Positions 1 to 8,057 are shown, counted from the stretch's first letter. The stretch is 64,000 bases of DNA from JABHIE01 sp964584805 (GCA_964584805.1 CAZPAY010000011.1:1-64000), one strand, 5' to 3'. A program made the numbers and translations. Notes: generated by a model not told the origin, from the sequence alone.

Positions 1-183
1 GTCAGCAGCGACGTTACGGACACGAGCATCGCCAGTGATGGCGAGACCGGCAGAACCGTTTGGAGCGACCAGACCACTGTTGTAGTCGGCCAATGCGCGC
101 TCAAGAGAAGCCTCTTGGGCGATCGCGGAAGCAGAGAGAGTAATTGCAGCGATAGCTACGATGTTGAGCAGGCGAACCTTCAT
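1..183 (-). CDS. Exported protein, N-terminal fragment (possibly porin-like)
   Basis: The gene runs off the left edge of the window, so only the first 61 codons are seen. It begins with ATG at 183 on the minus strand, preceded by AGGAATAGGA, a good ribosome binding site. The product opens with a typical Sec signal peptide: MKVRLL, a hydrophobic stretch rich in Ala and Ile, then SASAIAQ, so cleavage is likely after AQA-like residues near position 22. The mature part starts EASLERALADYN and soon reads GDARVRN, a phrase often seen in beta-barrel outer-membrane proteins, but this is too short to assign a family. It is divergent from the polysaccharide operon. The signal peptide is certain; the porin idea is a guess. 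Confidence 0.7.
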   Translation of the reverse strand, partial: MKVRLLNIVAIAAITLSASAIAQEASLERALADYNSGLVAPNGSAGLAITGDARVRNVAAD

Positions 184-639
184 TCCTATTCCTCGTGTGG
201 CACTAGGGCCGAGTTTTTGGGTTGTTAGAGACGCCAGGAAATAGGCGAATCGTAACCGAGTTGTGAGTTGGTATTTCCGCCAAAAAGAGTTCAACGGAAA
301 GTTGGCGAAACATTCTGCCGTCTCGCCAGCCAAATGCAAGCCTTTTTTTGGCACGCAATTGACAGAACCGTAGTCCTTGAGGTAATCATCGGCGGTTACG
401 GGAATCGTTTTCCAAAAAAGCGGCGTGTAAGTAAATTACCGGCCGATAACTATAAACAGTTACAATCACGGTACTTACGCCATCTCCCAGCTAGGCAAAC
501 CGACACGGCACGCGCTTTTTCTAGAATTGCGCAATTCCAAAAACCCAAACAACAGGCGCTTAATTCGCAAACTTTATAGGTATTTCCGACTTTTTTACCC
601 CATAATTGACCTCAAGCTAAGAAACAAGCCCAGCAACGC
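184..639. promoter_or_regulatory. 456-bp divergent intergenic region
   Basis: This is the only gene-free stretch longer than 300 bases. It separates the exported-protein gene (minus) from the glycosyltransferase operon (plus), so it should carry promoters for both. Seen directly: a perfect 14-bp palindrome at 524-537; a sigma54-like -24 element TTGGCACG at 348-355, whose -12 position (362-363) is AC instead of GC; an overlapping TTGACA at 359-364; and an imperfect inverted repeat TAACT-N6-AGTTA near 449. The single open frame inside it starts with TTG, lacks a ribosome binding site and has no recognisable family, so I regard the region as non-coding. Confidence 0.5.
524..537. promoter_or_regulatory. 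Perfect 14-bp palindrome, possible operator
   Basis: GAATTGCGCAATTC reads identically on both strands. It lies about 100 bp upstream of the first glycosyltransferase start codon, inside the divergent intergenic region, which is a plausible place for a dimeric repressor or activator. No regulator is known for it; the role is inferred from position and symmetry only. Confidence 0.3.
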
Positions 640-1803
640 GTGAAAATCCTCCACATCCACGATGGCCCCCATATTCATGGTGGGGCTACGGAATATTTGC
701 GGCAATTACTGCCGGAAATGGAAGCTCGCGGCCATCAAACTTGCCTGTTTTCACTGGATCAGCCCTGGCCTGACACGATATCAACCCGGCCATCGGCCTA
801 CTACAGCTATCCCTGGACAGGTGGGCCCCTACGCCGACAGCTTGAATTTCGCTATCACAACCCAGCTCTCGCCGAGACACTGACCGCGTTTATTGAGCAA
901 CAGCAGCCAGATTTGGTGCATATCCAAAACCTGCTTCCCTTCCGCCGCACGGTTTTTTCTACTATCCAATATATAGGGCTTCCGTTACTCATGACGGTGC
1001 ATGACTTTACACTCGTTGACCCCAATCCTTCAAAAGCTACGCGGGAAGGGCTCAAAGGCACATTTCTTCGCATGCGTGACCAGCTTTTCATGAAAACAGA
1101 CCAACACGCGGTTTTTCAAGCGAGCTCGCGCTTTTTGTGCCCAACGCAAGCTCTTGCCGATGGCATCCCTTTTCCGCGAACAAAGGCGGTCGTCCAGCGG
1201 CTTCCCATCGCACTGCAAGAGCCTGCACCTCAAGCCGCGCCAAACCAAGGCGACACGCCGCTTCGCATTTTCTTCGCTGGTACACTTTTCACATCAAAGG
1301 GGGTCGATATTCTTCTCAACGGTCTAGCACTTACAAGCGGACGCGCCTCTAAAGCGACCCTCGAAATCGCTGGGCAAGGTGATCAAGGGCCTGCATTGAA
1401 GCAACTCGTTGCTGACCTCAACCTGGGGCACCGCGTAAAATTCCTAGGCCACCTCGACCACGACAATATGCAAAGCGCCTACAAGCGGGCGCATTTGCAG
1501 GCACTGCCTTCTAGAGTGCCTGAAAACTCGCCTCTTACCGTGCTAGAAGCTGGAGCGCACGGGAGGCCTTCCGTGGCTTCCCATGCTGGCGGGGTCCCCG
1601 AATTGCTTCCAGCATCACGAGGGTGGACTTTCCCCAGTGAAGATGCCTCAGCATTGGCGTCAATCCTTGAAGAAATCGCCGAACATCCCGAAAAACTGGC
1701 TGCGCGAGGCGAAAATATGCGCTCTTGGGTACGCAGCGACTTCAACCCCCAACGACACTGGGACGAAATCGATCGACACTACCTGGATTTAACCCAGAAA
1801 TAA
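640..1803 (+). CDS. GT4 family glycosyltransferase (1)
   Basis: A 387-residue GT-B fold glycosyltransferase of family 4, expected to transfer a sugar from a nucleotide-sugar donor during surface polysaccharide synthesis at the cytoplasmic face of the membrane. The N-terminal acceptor half opens with KILHIHDGPHIHGGATEYL, the glycine-rich loop typical of GT4 enzymes. The C-terminal donor half has FFAGTLFTSKGVD and the E-x7-E motif (ENSPLTVLE, around residue 290) followed by GGVPELL. The start is GTG with no clear ribosome binding site. It is the first gene of a plus-strand operon; the next gene begins 4 bases after its stop. Sugar specificity cannot be read from the sequence. Confidence 0.88.
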   Translation: MKILHIHDGPHIHGGATEYLRQLLPEMEARGHQTCLFSLDQPWPDTISTRPSAYYSYPWTGGPLRRQLEFRYHNPALAETLTAFIEQQQPDLVHIQNLLPFRRTVFSTIQYIGLPLLMTVHDFTLVDPNPSKATREGLKGTFLRMRDQLFMKTDQHAVFQASSRFLCPTQALADGIPFPRTKAVVQRLPIALQEPAPQAAPNQGDTPLRIFFAGTLFTSKGVDILLNGLALTSGRASKATLEIAGQGDQGPALKQLVADLNLGHRVKFLGHLDHDNMQSAYKRAHLQALPSRVPENSPLTVLEAGAHGRPSVASHAGGVPELLPASRGWTFPSEDASALASILEEIAEHPEKLAARGENMRSWVRSDFNPQRHWDEIDRHYLDLTQK

Positions 1804-1807
1804 TTGC

Positions 1808-2962
1808 ATGCGCGTCCTCCTCGAAGCCCACCGGCTTGCTCGCACCCATAACTTGGGCGGGATTGACTCGTATTGGCGGCAGTTGATTCCACGGCTGTTG
1901 GCCTCCAAGGGCGCGGATTACACGCTACTGACTGGGTTTTTAAACCCCAAGCATCTGCGCACACTTGAAGCCTATCGCAAACAGGGCGCCTCGATGCGCC
2001 ATTGGTGGCTAACGCCAGAATGGATGAATCGCATCAACCGTCTTGGCGCATCAATGGACATGTTTACGGGCCAGCAAGATATTCTGCACATCCCGGAAGC
2101 CCGTCGCGTGGGGCGCACACAAGCCAGAGTTCTTGTAACCGCCCATGATTTGATGTTTCTACATCGCCCACAGTTCCTCAAGCCCGAGTGGGTCGACCAA
2201 CTCCATCAAGCCACCCAAGAATTATCGCGACGCGCCACCTATTGGATTTGTATCAGCGATTTCACAAGAGAGCAATTAGTGCGTCACTATCAAGTGCCGC
2301 GCGGCCGCACCTGCACGATTTACATGGGCGTTGGCTCCAGTTTCTACGAAGCCGCCAGCAATCAAGGGGCCATCAACCATACGCGAGAATCTCTCAAGGT
2401 TGACGAAAACCCGTATTTCCTATTTGTGGGTTCCGTTGAGCCCAAGAAAAATCTGCCCGTGCTCCTCGAAGCCTACGGCGTGGCCTGCCATTCGGCCACG
2501 CCGCCCGAATCTGACCTTGTCATCGCGGGGCGAGCCGGCTGGGGCGTCGAAGAAATCGACAGCCTAGTCGAACGATTCCCCAAAATGCGAGAGCGGTTGC
2601 GGTTCCTTGGCTTCGTCCAGCAAGAACATCTTCCGCCGCTTCTCGCGGGCGCGCGCGCCATGGTCTTGCCATCTCGCTATGAGGGATTCGGCATGCCCGT
2701 GCTTGAAGCCATGGCGGCTGGCACACCCGTTTTGACGACCGATTGCGCCTCATTGCCTGAAATTGCAGGTGGCGCCGCAAAACTATTCCACCCGGATGAT
2801 ATCGATGCGCTAAGCCAACTCTTGCTCGAGATTGACAACAACAGCGACCTTCGCAACGACTTGCGCGAGCGTGGTTTCCATCGCGCAAAGCCTTACACTT
2901 GGGAGCGTTGCGCTGAGCAAACCCTCGCCGCCTACAAGAAAGTCATGCAACTTGATCGCTAG
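1808..2962 (+). CDS. GT4 family glycosyltransferase (2)
   Basis: A 384-residue GT4 glycosyltransferase, second of three in tandem. The donor-site half carries FLFVGSVEPKKNLPVLLEAY, a classic group-1 transferase segment, and the E-x7-E motif in YEGFGMPVLEAMAAGTPV near residue 300. The N-terminal half has VLVTAHDLMFLHRP and ISDFTREQL, as in mannosyl- and other hexosyl-transferases of this family. It begins with ATG 4 bases after the previous stop codon, so it is almost certainly co-transcribed and probably translationally coupled. It and the third enzyme share their overall layout and are likely old duplicates. The sugar added is not known. Confidence 0.9.
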   Translation: MRVLLEAHRLARTHNLGGIDSYWRQLIPRLLASKGADYTLLTGFLNPKHLRTLEAYRKQGASMRHWWLTPEWMNRINRLGASMDMFTGQQDILHIPEARRVGRTQARVLVTAHDLMFLHRPQFLKPEWVDQLHQATQELSRRATYWICISDFTREQLVRHYQVPRGRTCTIYMGVGSSFYEAASNQGAINHTRESLKVDENPYFLFVGSVEPKKNLPVLLEAYGVACHSATPPESDLVIAGRAGWGVEEIDSLVERFPKMRERLRFLGFVQQEHLPPLLAGARAMVLPSRYEGFGMPVLEAMAAGTPVLTTDCASLPEIAGGAAKLFHPDDIDALSQLLLEIDNNSDLRNDLRERGFHRAKPYTWERCAEQTLAAYKKVMQLDR

Positions 2963-2992
2963 CTTCCGCGGCCTACATCCCCTACCAACAAG

Positions 2993-4153
2993 ATGACAAA
3001 AATCCTCTTCGATGCCACGACCTTGGCCCTTTCTGGGTTTCATAAAGGCGGTGTCTACCGATACGGGATGGAAATACTCCAACGCATGCCCGCAATGGCG
3101 CCCGACGACTGGGAATGGGGCCTTTACTTTAATTTCTCAAGCGGGCGGCACTTGAGAAAAATGCACGAAACGATCTGCAAATCGGGCATTGGCAAGCACA
3201 AATTATCCCGAATCCCCCCTCATTTGTTGCGGCGCTTAAATGTTCCGAGCGATAGTTTTTTGACGGGCGGAAAACATGATTTATTTCATGGGCCATGTGA
3301 CATTTTGCCGCCGTCGCGACACGCCGCGCGAGTCCTCACCATTCACGATTTGGCCTATTTGCGCGCACCAGAGGGTCTTCCCAAGAAATGGATTACAGAC
3401 CATGAAGCAACGGTCCCTGTCGCCTGCCGCCGCGCGCACCAAATTATTGCGGTGAGTGAGTTTTCGAAATCAGACATCATTGATGCCTTTGATATCGACC
3501 CCCAGCGCGTCCAAGTTGTTTACCACGGAATATCTAAAGGGCTCAAGCCATCAACCGACCCGGAAGCCGACCGCACGCACCTCAAAAAGCGTTACAACAT
3601 TGATAAGGAGTACATCCTCTATCTCGGCACGCTGCAGCCCAACAAAAACATTGAAGGCCTATGCGAGGCTTTCCAAATCATGCGTGGCCGTGGCTACCCG
3701 GGCCAACTCGTCCTGGCCGGCGCGCAAGGCTGGATGTTTGACGAAATGTGGGGGCGCATCGTCAAGCGCGGGCATGACGCAAATGTGCTACTGACCGGCT
3801 TTGTAGACATGGACGACATCCCACAACTTTACGGCAATTGCTCGGCATTTGCCTTGGTGTCTTTCCTTGAAGGTTTTGGCATCCCCGTAATCGAAGCGAT
3901 GGCGTGCGGCGCGCCTGTTGTCGCGGCCAATGCGTGCTCCCTCATCGAAGTTGCCGGCCCTGCTGGCCTACTTGTCGACCCACATGATGCTGAATCAATT
4001 GCTGCTGGCCTAGAAACGGCTACAAAGCTTGGCCCCGAACGCGGCGAGCTCATTCGCGCGGGCCTGGAATGGTCTGCAACATTTACTTGGGAAAAAACTG
4101 CGGCACAAACCGTCGCCGCGTACCGTCTAGCTCTTGAATCCACCGCCCCCTGA
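2993..4153 (+). CDS. GT4 family glycosyltransferase (3)
   Basis: A 386-residue GT4 glycosyltransferase. The acceptor half has VLTIHDLAYLRAPE and IIAVSEFSKSDI; the donor half has ILYLGTLQPNKNIEGL and the E-x7-E motif in LEGFGIPVIEAMACGAPV around residue 300. These are the hallmarks of the family. It follows the second GT4 gene by 30 bases and overlaps the next gene by one base (TGATG), showing tight operon organisation. Expected role: addition of one sugar in the repeat unit of an exported polysaccharide. Donor and linkage are unknown. Confidence 0.9.
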   Translation: MTKILFDATTLALSGFHKGGVYRYGMEILQRMPAMAPDDWEWGLYFNFSSGRHLRKMHETICKSGIGKHKLSRIPPHLLRRLNVPSDSFLTGGKHDLFHGPCDILPPSRHAARVLTIHDLAYLRAPEGLPKKWITDHEATVPVACRRAHQIIAVSEFSKSDIIDAFDIDPQRVQVVYHGISKGLKPSTDPEADRTHLKKRYNIDKEYILYLGTLQPNKNIEGLCEAFQIMRGRGYPGQLVLAGAQGWMFDEMWGRIVKRGHDANVLLTGFVDMDDIPQLYGNCSAFALVSFLEGFGIPVIEAMACGAPVVAANACSLIEVAGPAGLLVDPHDAESIAAGLETATKLGPERGELIRAGLEWSATFTWEKTAAQTVAAYRLALESTAP

Positions 4154-5118
4154 TGCGCTTCTCTGTTCTCGTTCCGACACTTAAACGCCCCAAGTTGCTC
4201 CGCCGCAACCTGGAAGGCTTGGCGCTGCAATCACGCAAACCCGATGAAATTTTGGTTTTCTTGCGCATAAAGCACGACCCAGATGGCGTGGCAACCGTTG
4301 AGGCCTTTGAAAAAGCGCACCCCGATATCAATCTGCGCAAAATCACAACGGAAGAAATAGGCACGATTATTTTTGCAGAGAATTCCATGATTGAAGCGGC
4401 AACGGGAGATGTGTGCTGCTTCCTCGACGACGACGCCGTCCCTCGACCTTTTTGGCTAGAAAATATTGCCAAACATTATGAGTCCGATGACCAAGTGGGT
4501 GGCGTGGCTGGCCCGCCGATTAACAATTACGGCGGCAAGCCTGATGAGAAAACGACCCGTTTGCGTAATCTCATTTTCTGGCCCGGTTTTATTCTCGACC
4601 GGACCACGCGCCACACCGCAACCGCTGTCGAATGCGACCACTTTTGCGGTGCCAATATGAGCTTTCGCCGAGATGTCCTGAAAGCTGTCGGTGGCTTCGA
4701 TCACCGCCTGCGCGGCGATGTGCATCGCCTTGAGCTGCCCCTTGGCTTTATGTGTCATCGCATGGGGCTAAAAATGATTATGGAGCCTCAAGCCGAGGTA
4801 GACCACTATGAAGATGTCCGCCACGACGAATTCGGTAGCCGCTTCGACTCTGTTGCCGTTTGCAACAATGCCGCCAACGAAACTTACATCTTTTTGCGCG
4901 AATATGGCACTTTTTCGCGCCTCGCTCACTTGGTTTACGCCTTTTTTGTAGGGAATTTCGCAAACCCTGGCTTGGCTTGGGGGGTCTTTGGTACCCTTGC
5001 TCGGCCAATTTGGAATAGCCGTTTCCTGCTTGGCTTGGGAGCAACGCCTGCCGCATGGCGGGGTCGAATCCTGGGTTGGAAAATGTACCGCGACTTCCTT
5101 AAAGAGGGTATTGCATGA
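4153..5118 (+). CDS. GT2 family glycosyltransferase
   Basis: A 321-residue GT-A fold enzyme of family 2. It opens with FSVLVPTLKRPKLLRRNLEGL, the usual nucleotide-binding strand and helix, and has the metal-binding acidic cluster DDD at residues 92-94 (CCFLDDDAVPRPFW). GGFDHRLRGDVHRLELPLGF around residues 185-205 is where GT2 enzymes carry their ED catalytic pair; here the usual xED is replaced by RLEL, so the catalytic base is not obvious. The start codon overlaps the stop of the preceding GT4 gene. C-terminal hydrophobic stretches suggest membrane association. It probably adds a further sugar to the same polysaccharide. Confidence 0.85.
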   Translation: MRFSVLVPTLKRPKLLRRNLEGLALQSRKPDEILVFLRIKHDPDGVATVEAFEKAHPDINLRKITTEEIGTIIFAENSMIEAATGDVCCFLDDDAVPRPFWLENIAKHYESDDQVGGVAGPPINNYGGKPDEKTTRLRNLIFWPGFILDRTTRHTATAVECDHFCGANMSFRRDVLKAVGGFDHRLRGDVHRLELPLGFMCHRMGLKMIMEPQAEVDHYEDVRHDEFGSRFDSVAVCNNAANETYIFLREYGTFSRLAHLVYAFFVGNFANPGLAWGVFGTLARPIWNSRFLLGLGATPAAWRGRILGWKMYRDFLKEGIA

Positions 5119-5137
5119 GTTTCCCTAAAAAACCTTT

Positions 5138-5160
5138 TCCCGATGCCCCAAGCATCGGGA
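5138..5160. other. Perfect 9-bp hairpin between GT2 and Wzz-like genes
   Basis: TCCCGATGC, a five-base loop CCCAA, then GCATCGGGA. It lies 20 bases after the GT2 stop codon. No T-run follows on the plus strand, so it is not a canonical terminator; it could be an RNA-processing or stabilising hairpin, or an attenuator separating the glycosyltransferases from the chain-length gene. The remaining bases up to 5281 hold no recognisable gene. Confidence 0.5.
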
Positions 5161-5281
5161 TAAACTATGTTTCGCTAAAGTTGTCTCCGCTAGAAGCCTG
5201 CATTGCAGCCTCAGCTTCCCAGCCATTTAGACAAATCCACTAACCCGCAAATCCTTGCCCCACAACAATAAAGGTCCGTTG

Positions 5282-6586
5282 ATGCTTATTTATGAGCGTC
5301 TATATGTGGTGCTACTGGTGGTTGCCGCCTCGTTGCTCGCCGCATGGGTTATTTCCAGCAGCATTACGCCTGTCTATCGTGCTCAAGCACGCTTCTTTCT
5401 CCCTACTGTAAATGAGTCGTTTAGCCTCACTCGCGAGCTATCGAACTTGCCCAACAATCTTAAATTCCCCAATGTCAACCCATTGGTGCAGGATTCGATG
5501 GTGGGCTTACTCACGACTCCTGAGATGCGGGCCAAAGTCTCAGCTCAGGTTTCTGAGCGTGACTCCGCTTACCTAGAAAAGAATGTTGATGTCGCGACCG
5601 ACAAATTCGGCTTCACTGTAGTCACGGTCTGGGATCAAGAACCCCAAGTTGCCGAGCGGCTCGCTAACGAATACCTCGTTCAACTCCAGCGTCACTTCGA
5701 ACGATCCTCTCGTACAAGTGAGGCAAAGATGCGCGGCGTGCTCCTGAGTGCGATTCAAACGGCCAATGCTGAAATCGAGCAACTCACGCAAGAGCGGCTT
5801 GCCTTGATGTCAGCGAATGACTCTGTCGACTACGGGTCTGAATTCAATTCACTCGCTTCGCGTATTCAGAGCTTGCGCAGCCGCATTTCCGAGCTTGATG
5901 TCAACATCGAAACGCTCGCGGACCATCGCTCGGCATTGATTTCCCAGCGTGATCTTCGTCCTGAATTTGTTGAATCAGGCCGCAGCGAAGTCGCCAACCC
6001 GCGCCTGAATCAACTACGCGGCGATATTGGCACACTTGAAGCCGAGATTAAAACCCTTGAGCTGCGCTACAAAGCATCCCACCCGATGTTGCTTGAAAAA
6101 CAAGCTCTGCTGCAGGCCAAATCCACACAACTTGCTGAGGAAGTCGAGCGCGTCGAAGGGTCTCGCAATTTTGCGCCTGACACGATGCGTCGTGATTTCG
6201 ACAAGCAAATCGCCAACCTCGACATCCAGCAGGCTACGCTGGGCAAAGAGCGTGAAATTCGTCTTGCCGCGATGACGGTTGCCCTTGAAGAGTGGCAATC
6301 CATGCCGAGCTACAAAGTTCAGCTCGACATCATTTCGCAAAAGCTAGCCAAAAAGGCCGGCTACCTTTCTGACGCAAGGGCGCGCGAAATGGAATTCAAA
6401 CTCTATGAGATTGTTAACCCAAACTTCATTGAGGTAACAGAATCGGCTGTTGCTGGCACAACGCCACATCTTCCCAATATTCCGATTAATCTTTCCGTAG
6501 CTGGTCTCTTTGGGCTCATCCTCGGCATCGGGCTCGCTGTCTTGATGACTCGTCTGCGCGACAATTGGGAGGAAGCCCCGTGGTAG
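5282..6586 (+). CDS. Wzz/GumC-like polysaccharide chain-length protein
   Basis: A 434-residue inner-membrane polysaccharide co-polymerase. There is one membrane helix near the N-terminus (residues 7-27), the Wzz-type phrase ITPVYRAQARFFLP just after it, a long periplasmic helical and coiled-coil region, and a second membrane helix near residues 404-422 (LSVAGLFGLILGIGLAVLM). Such proteins set polymer length in Wzx/Wzy systems and link to the outer-membrane exporter. No tyrosine-kinase (BY-kinase) domain is attached, unlike many PCP-2a proteins. I chose ATG at 5282 over a TTG nine codons earlier because the membrane helix then follows at once. It overlaps the next gene by 7 bases. Confidence 0.82.
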   Translation: MLIYERLYVVLLVVAASLLAAWVISSSITPVYRAQARFFLPTVNESFSLTRELSNLPNNLKFPNVNPLVQDSMVGLLTTPEMRAKVSAQVSERDSAYLEKNVDVATDKFGFTVVTVWDQEPQVAERLANEYLVQLQRHFERSSRTSEAKMRGVLLSAIQTANAEIEQLTQERLALMSANDSVDYGSEFNSLASRIQSLRSRISELDVNIETLADHRSALISQRDLRPEFVESGRSEVANPRLNQLRGDIGTLEAEIKTLELRYKASHPMLLEKQALLQAKSTQLAEEVERVEGSRNFAPDTMRRDFDKQIANLDIQQATLGKEREIRLAAMTVALEEWQSMPSYKVQLDIISQKLAKKAGYLSDARAREMEFKLYEIVNPNFIEVTESAVAGTTPHLPNIPINLSVAGLFGLILGIGLAVLMTRLRDNWEEAPW

Positions 6587-6852
6587 ACCTGGCAAATCGT
6601 CCTGAATTCGCTGAAATCCCGCGTGAGGTTCTGCAGGGCATAGATCAAGAGCTCAACGATGAAGCTTTTGAGTTGCTTCACGCCGAGGCCGTCGCCGCTG
6701 GCGACCTAGCTCCCCCGCCGACTACCTTCTTCGACAACATGCCCGGAGTCGTTGTTCGCGCACTGTTTCAAATTGCCTTTGGACTTTTCGTGGGCTCTGT
6801 TTCTGTGGCTCTTGTCATTTACCTCATTCGCTTAATGGCGACGATTGTCTGA
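6580..6852 (+). CDS. Small tail-anchored membrane protein, polysaccharide operon
   Basis: About 90 residues, not recognised. The GTG start at 6580 lies 6-7 bases after GGGAGGA, one of the best ribosome binding sites in the window, and inside the 3' end of the Wzz-like gene, so translation is likely coupled. Residues 1-50 are acidic and polar (NRPEFAEIPREVLQGIDQEL, PPPTTF), followed by one hydrophobic helix (VVVRALFQIAFGLFVGSV and on) that reaches the C-terminus. A single C-terminal membrane helix with a cytoplasmic N-terminal arm is the simplest topology. Its place suggests a partner of the chain-length or export apparatus, but this is inference. Confidence 0.7.
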   Translation: MVDLANRPEFAEIPREVLQGIDQELNDEAFELLHAEAVAAGDLAPPPTTFFDNMPGVVVRALFQIAFGLFVGSVSVALVIYLIRLMATIV

Positions 6853-7145
6853 TGCCAACGCTCTCCCAAGAAAGTAATCGGAAGTACGAACTTCTTGAGC
6901 GCTACCGCACAGAGCGGCTGGAAGAGGTCATTAGCGAGTTGCGCGAGCAGGTCGAGCCTGAGATGGCCAAAGACCGCTTTCCGTGGAAAGGCGCCTTCCG
7001 CCATCGCGATGAAATTGAGCAGCTTTACCAACTGCGCCGCCGCTGGGATCGCCGTTTTCTTTTTGACTTAAGCGCCGCCACAGCGGTTGTGGCAGTCCTG
7101 GTTTACGGACTTTCTTTCGTCATCAAGATACTTGCGCCGTTTTAG
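6852..7145 (+). CDS. Second small tail-anchored membrane protein
   Basis: A 97-residue protein with no family I recognise. Its ATG overlaps the previous stop codon (TGATG). Residues 1-70 are strongly charged and predicted helical (ERYRTERLEEVISELREQ, DEIEQLYQLRRRWDRR), followed by a single hydrophobic helix at residues 73-93 (LSAATAVVAVLVYGLSF). Like its neighbour it looks tail-anchored, with a helical cytoplasmic arm that could form a coiled coil with another protein. It is the last gene of the polysaccharide operon and converges on the AAA+ gene with only 6 bases between the stop codons. Confidence 0.7.
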   Translation: MPTLSQESNRKYELLERYRTERLEEVISELREQVEPEMAKDRFPWKGAFRHRDEIEQLYQLRRRWDRRFLFDLSAATAVVAVLVYGLSFVIKILAPF

Positions 7146-7151
7146 GCTTTC

Positions 7152-8057
7152 TTACTGAGTCAAATCGCCCGAAAAATTATCGGGCTCGATGGTGCCCTCA
7201 TGCGCAAATGCGGCCGCTCTTGTTAACTCATTTTGAAGTTGGCGGATATTGCCGGGCCAAGCAAAAGCGCTGAGCATTTTTCCAGAGCTGGCGGACAATT
7301 TCCCCGTCGGCAAATTGTCTTTTTCATTTTGCGCCAGGATGTATTGGGCCAGTAAAACGACATCATCCTCGCGCTCGCGGAGCGGGGGCAGATTCAACAC
7401 CAAAACCGCGATGCGGTAATAGAGGTCTTCACGAAAAGTGCCACGGCGTACCTTTTGAAGTAAATCTTGATTCGTCGCGGCCACAATGCGCACGCTGACA
7501 TGCTTCACGGCATTGCCACCCACGGGACGAACTTCGCCGTCTTGCAAAAAGCGCAACAATTTAGCCTGCAAATCAGGCTGCATATCACCAATCTCGTCTA
7601 AAAAAAGCGTGCCGTTATCTGCGGCTTCGGCATAGCCCTTGCGGTCACGGTGCGCGCCTGTGAATGAACCTTTTACATGACCGAACAGCTCACTCTCTAA
7701 TAGTTGAGGCGAAATCGCAGCACAGTTAACCGCTACGAAAGGCGCTTTGCGGCGAGCCCCATTTTCGTGCAAGGCGCGCGCAACCAACTCTTTACCCGTG
7801 CCACTTTCGCCTAGCACTAGGACAGGCGCATCGGTGCGAATCATGCGACCTAACAACTGAAAGACGACGGCCATTGCAGGTGAATCACCGACCATGCCGT
7901 ATTGCATGGGCAAGCCGCCCTCAGGCAAAGGCTCGGCCATGGCTTGAGCCGACGACCAGATTCGCATGCGCTCTGCCGCCTGCACGCGATCGGCGACAGG
8001 AAGCAAATCAAGTGCATCAAAAAGGATGTCTAATTCATTCAGTGGATCAGCCATCAT
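7152..8057 (-). CDS. Sigma54-activator-type AAA+ ATPase without DNA-binding domain
   Basis: About 301 residues, essentially only the NtrC-type AAA+ module. Walker A is GESGTGKE, Walker B is TLFLDEIGD, and the sigma54-contacting loop reads GSFTGA instead of the usual GAFTGA. The arginine-finger region FREDLYYRIAVL and WPGNIRQLQNEL are present. The protein stops right after the AAA+ lid, so the Fis-type helix-turn-helix is missing, and the roughly 45 residues before the module are too short for a receiver or GAF domain. It could act from solution, like the few known activators without DNA-binding domains. It overlaps the 3' end of pgsA. The start is ambiguous (GTG 8063, ATG 8057 or 8054); AGG upstream of 8057 favours the latter two. 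Confidence 0.85.
   Translation of the reverse strand: MMADPLNELDILFDALDLLPVADRVQAAERMRIWSSAQAMAEPLPEGGLPMQYGMVGDSPAMAVVFQLLGRMIRTDAPVLVLGESGTGKELVARALHENGARRKAPFVAVNCAAISPQLLESELFGHVKGSFTGAHRDRKGYAEAADNGTLFLDEIGDMQPDLQAKLLRFLQDGEVRPVGGNAVKHVSVRIVAATNQDLLQKVRRGTFREDLYYRIAVLVLNLPPLREREDDVVLLAQYILAQNEKDNLPTGKLSASSGKMLSAFAWPGNIRQLQNELTRAAAFAHEGTIEPDNFSGDLTQ

Noticed and set aside
268..579. 103-codon open frame in the 456-bp intergenic region
   Set aside because: TTG start, no ribosome binding site, composition unlike its neighbours and no recognisable family; it lies where promoters are expected.
5255..5281. Earlier TTG start for the Wzz-like protein
   Set aside because: It would add nine polar residues before the membrane helix; ATG at 5282 fits the family better.
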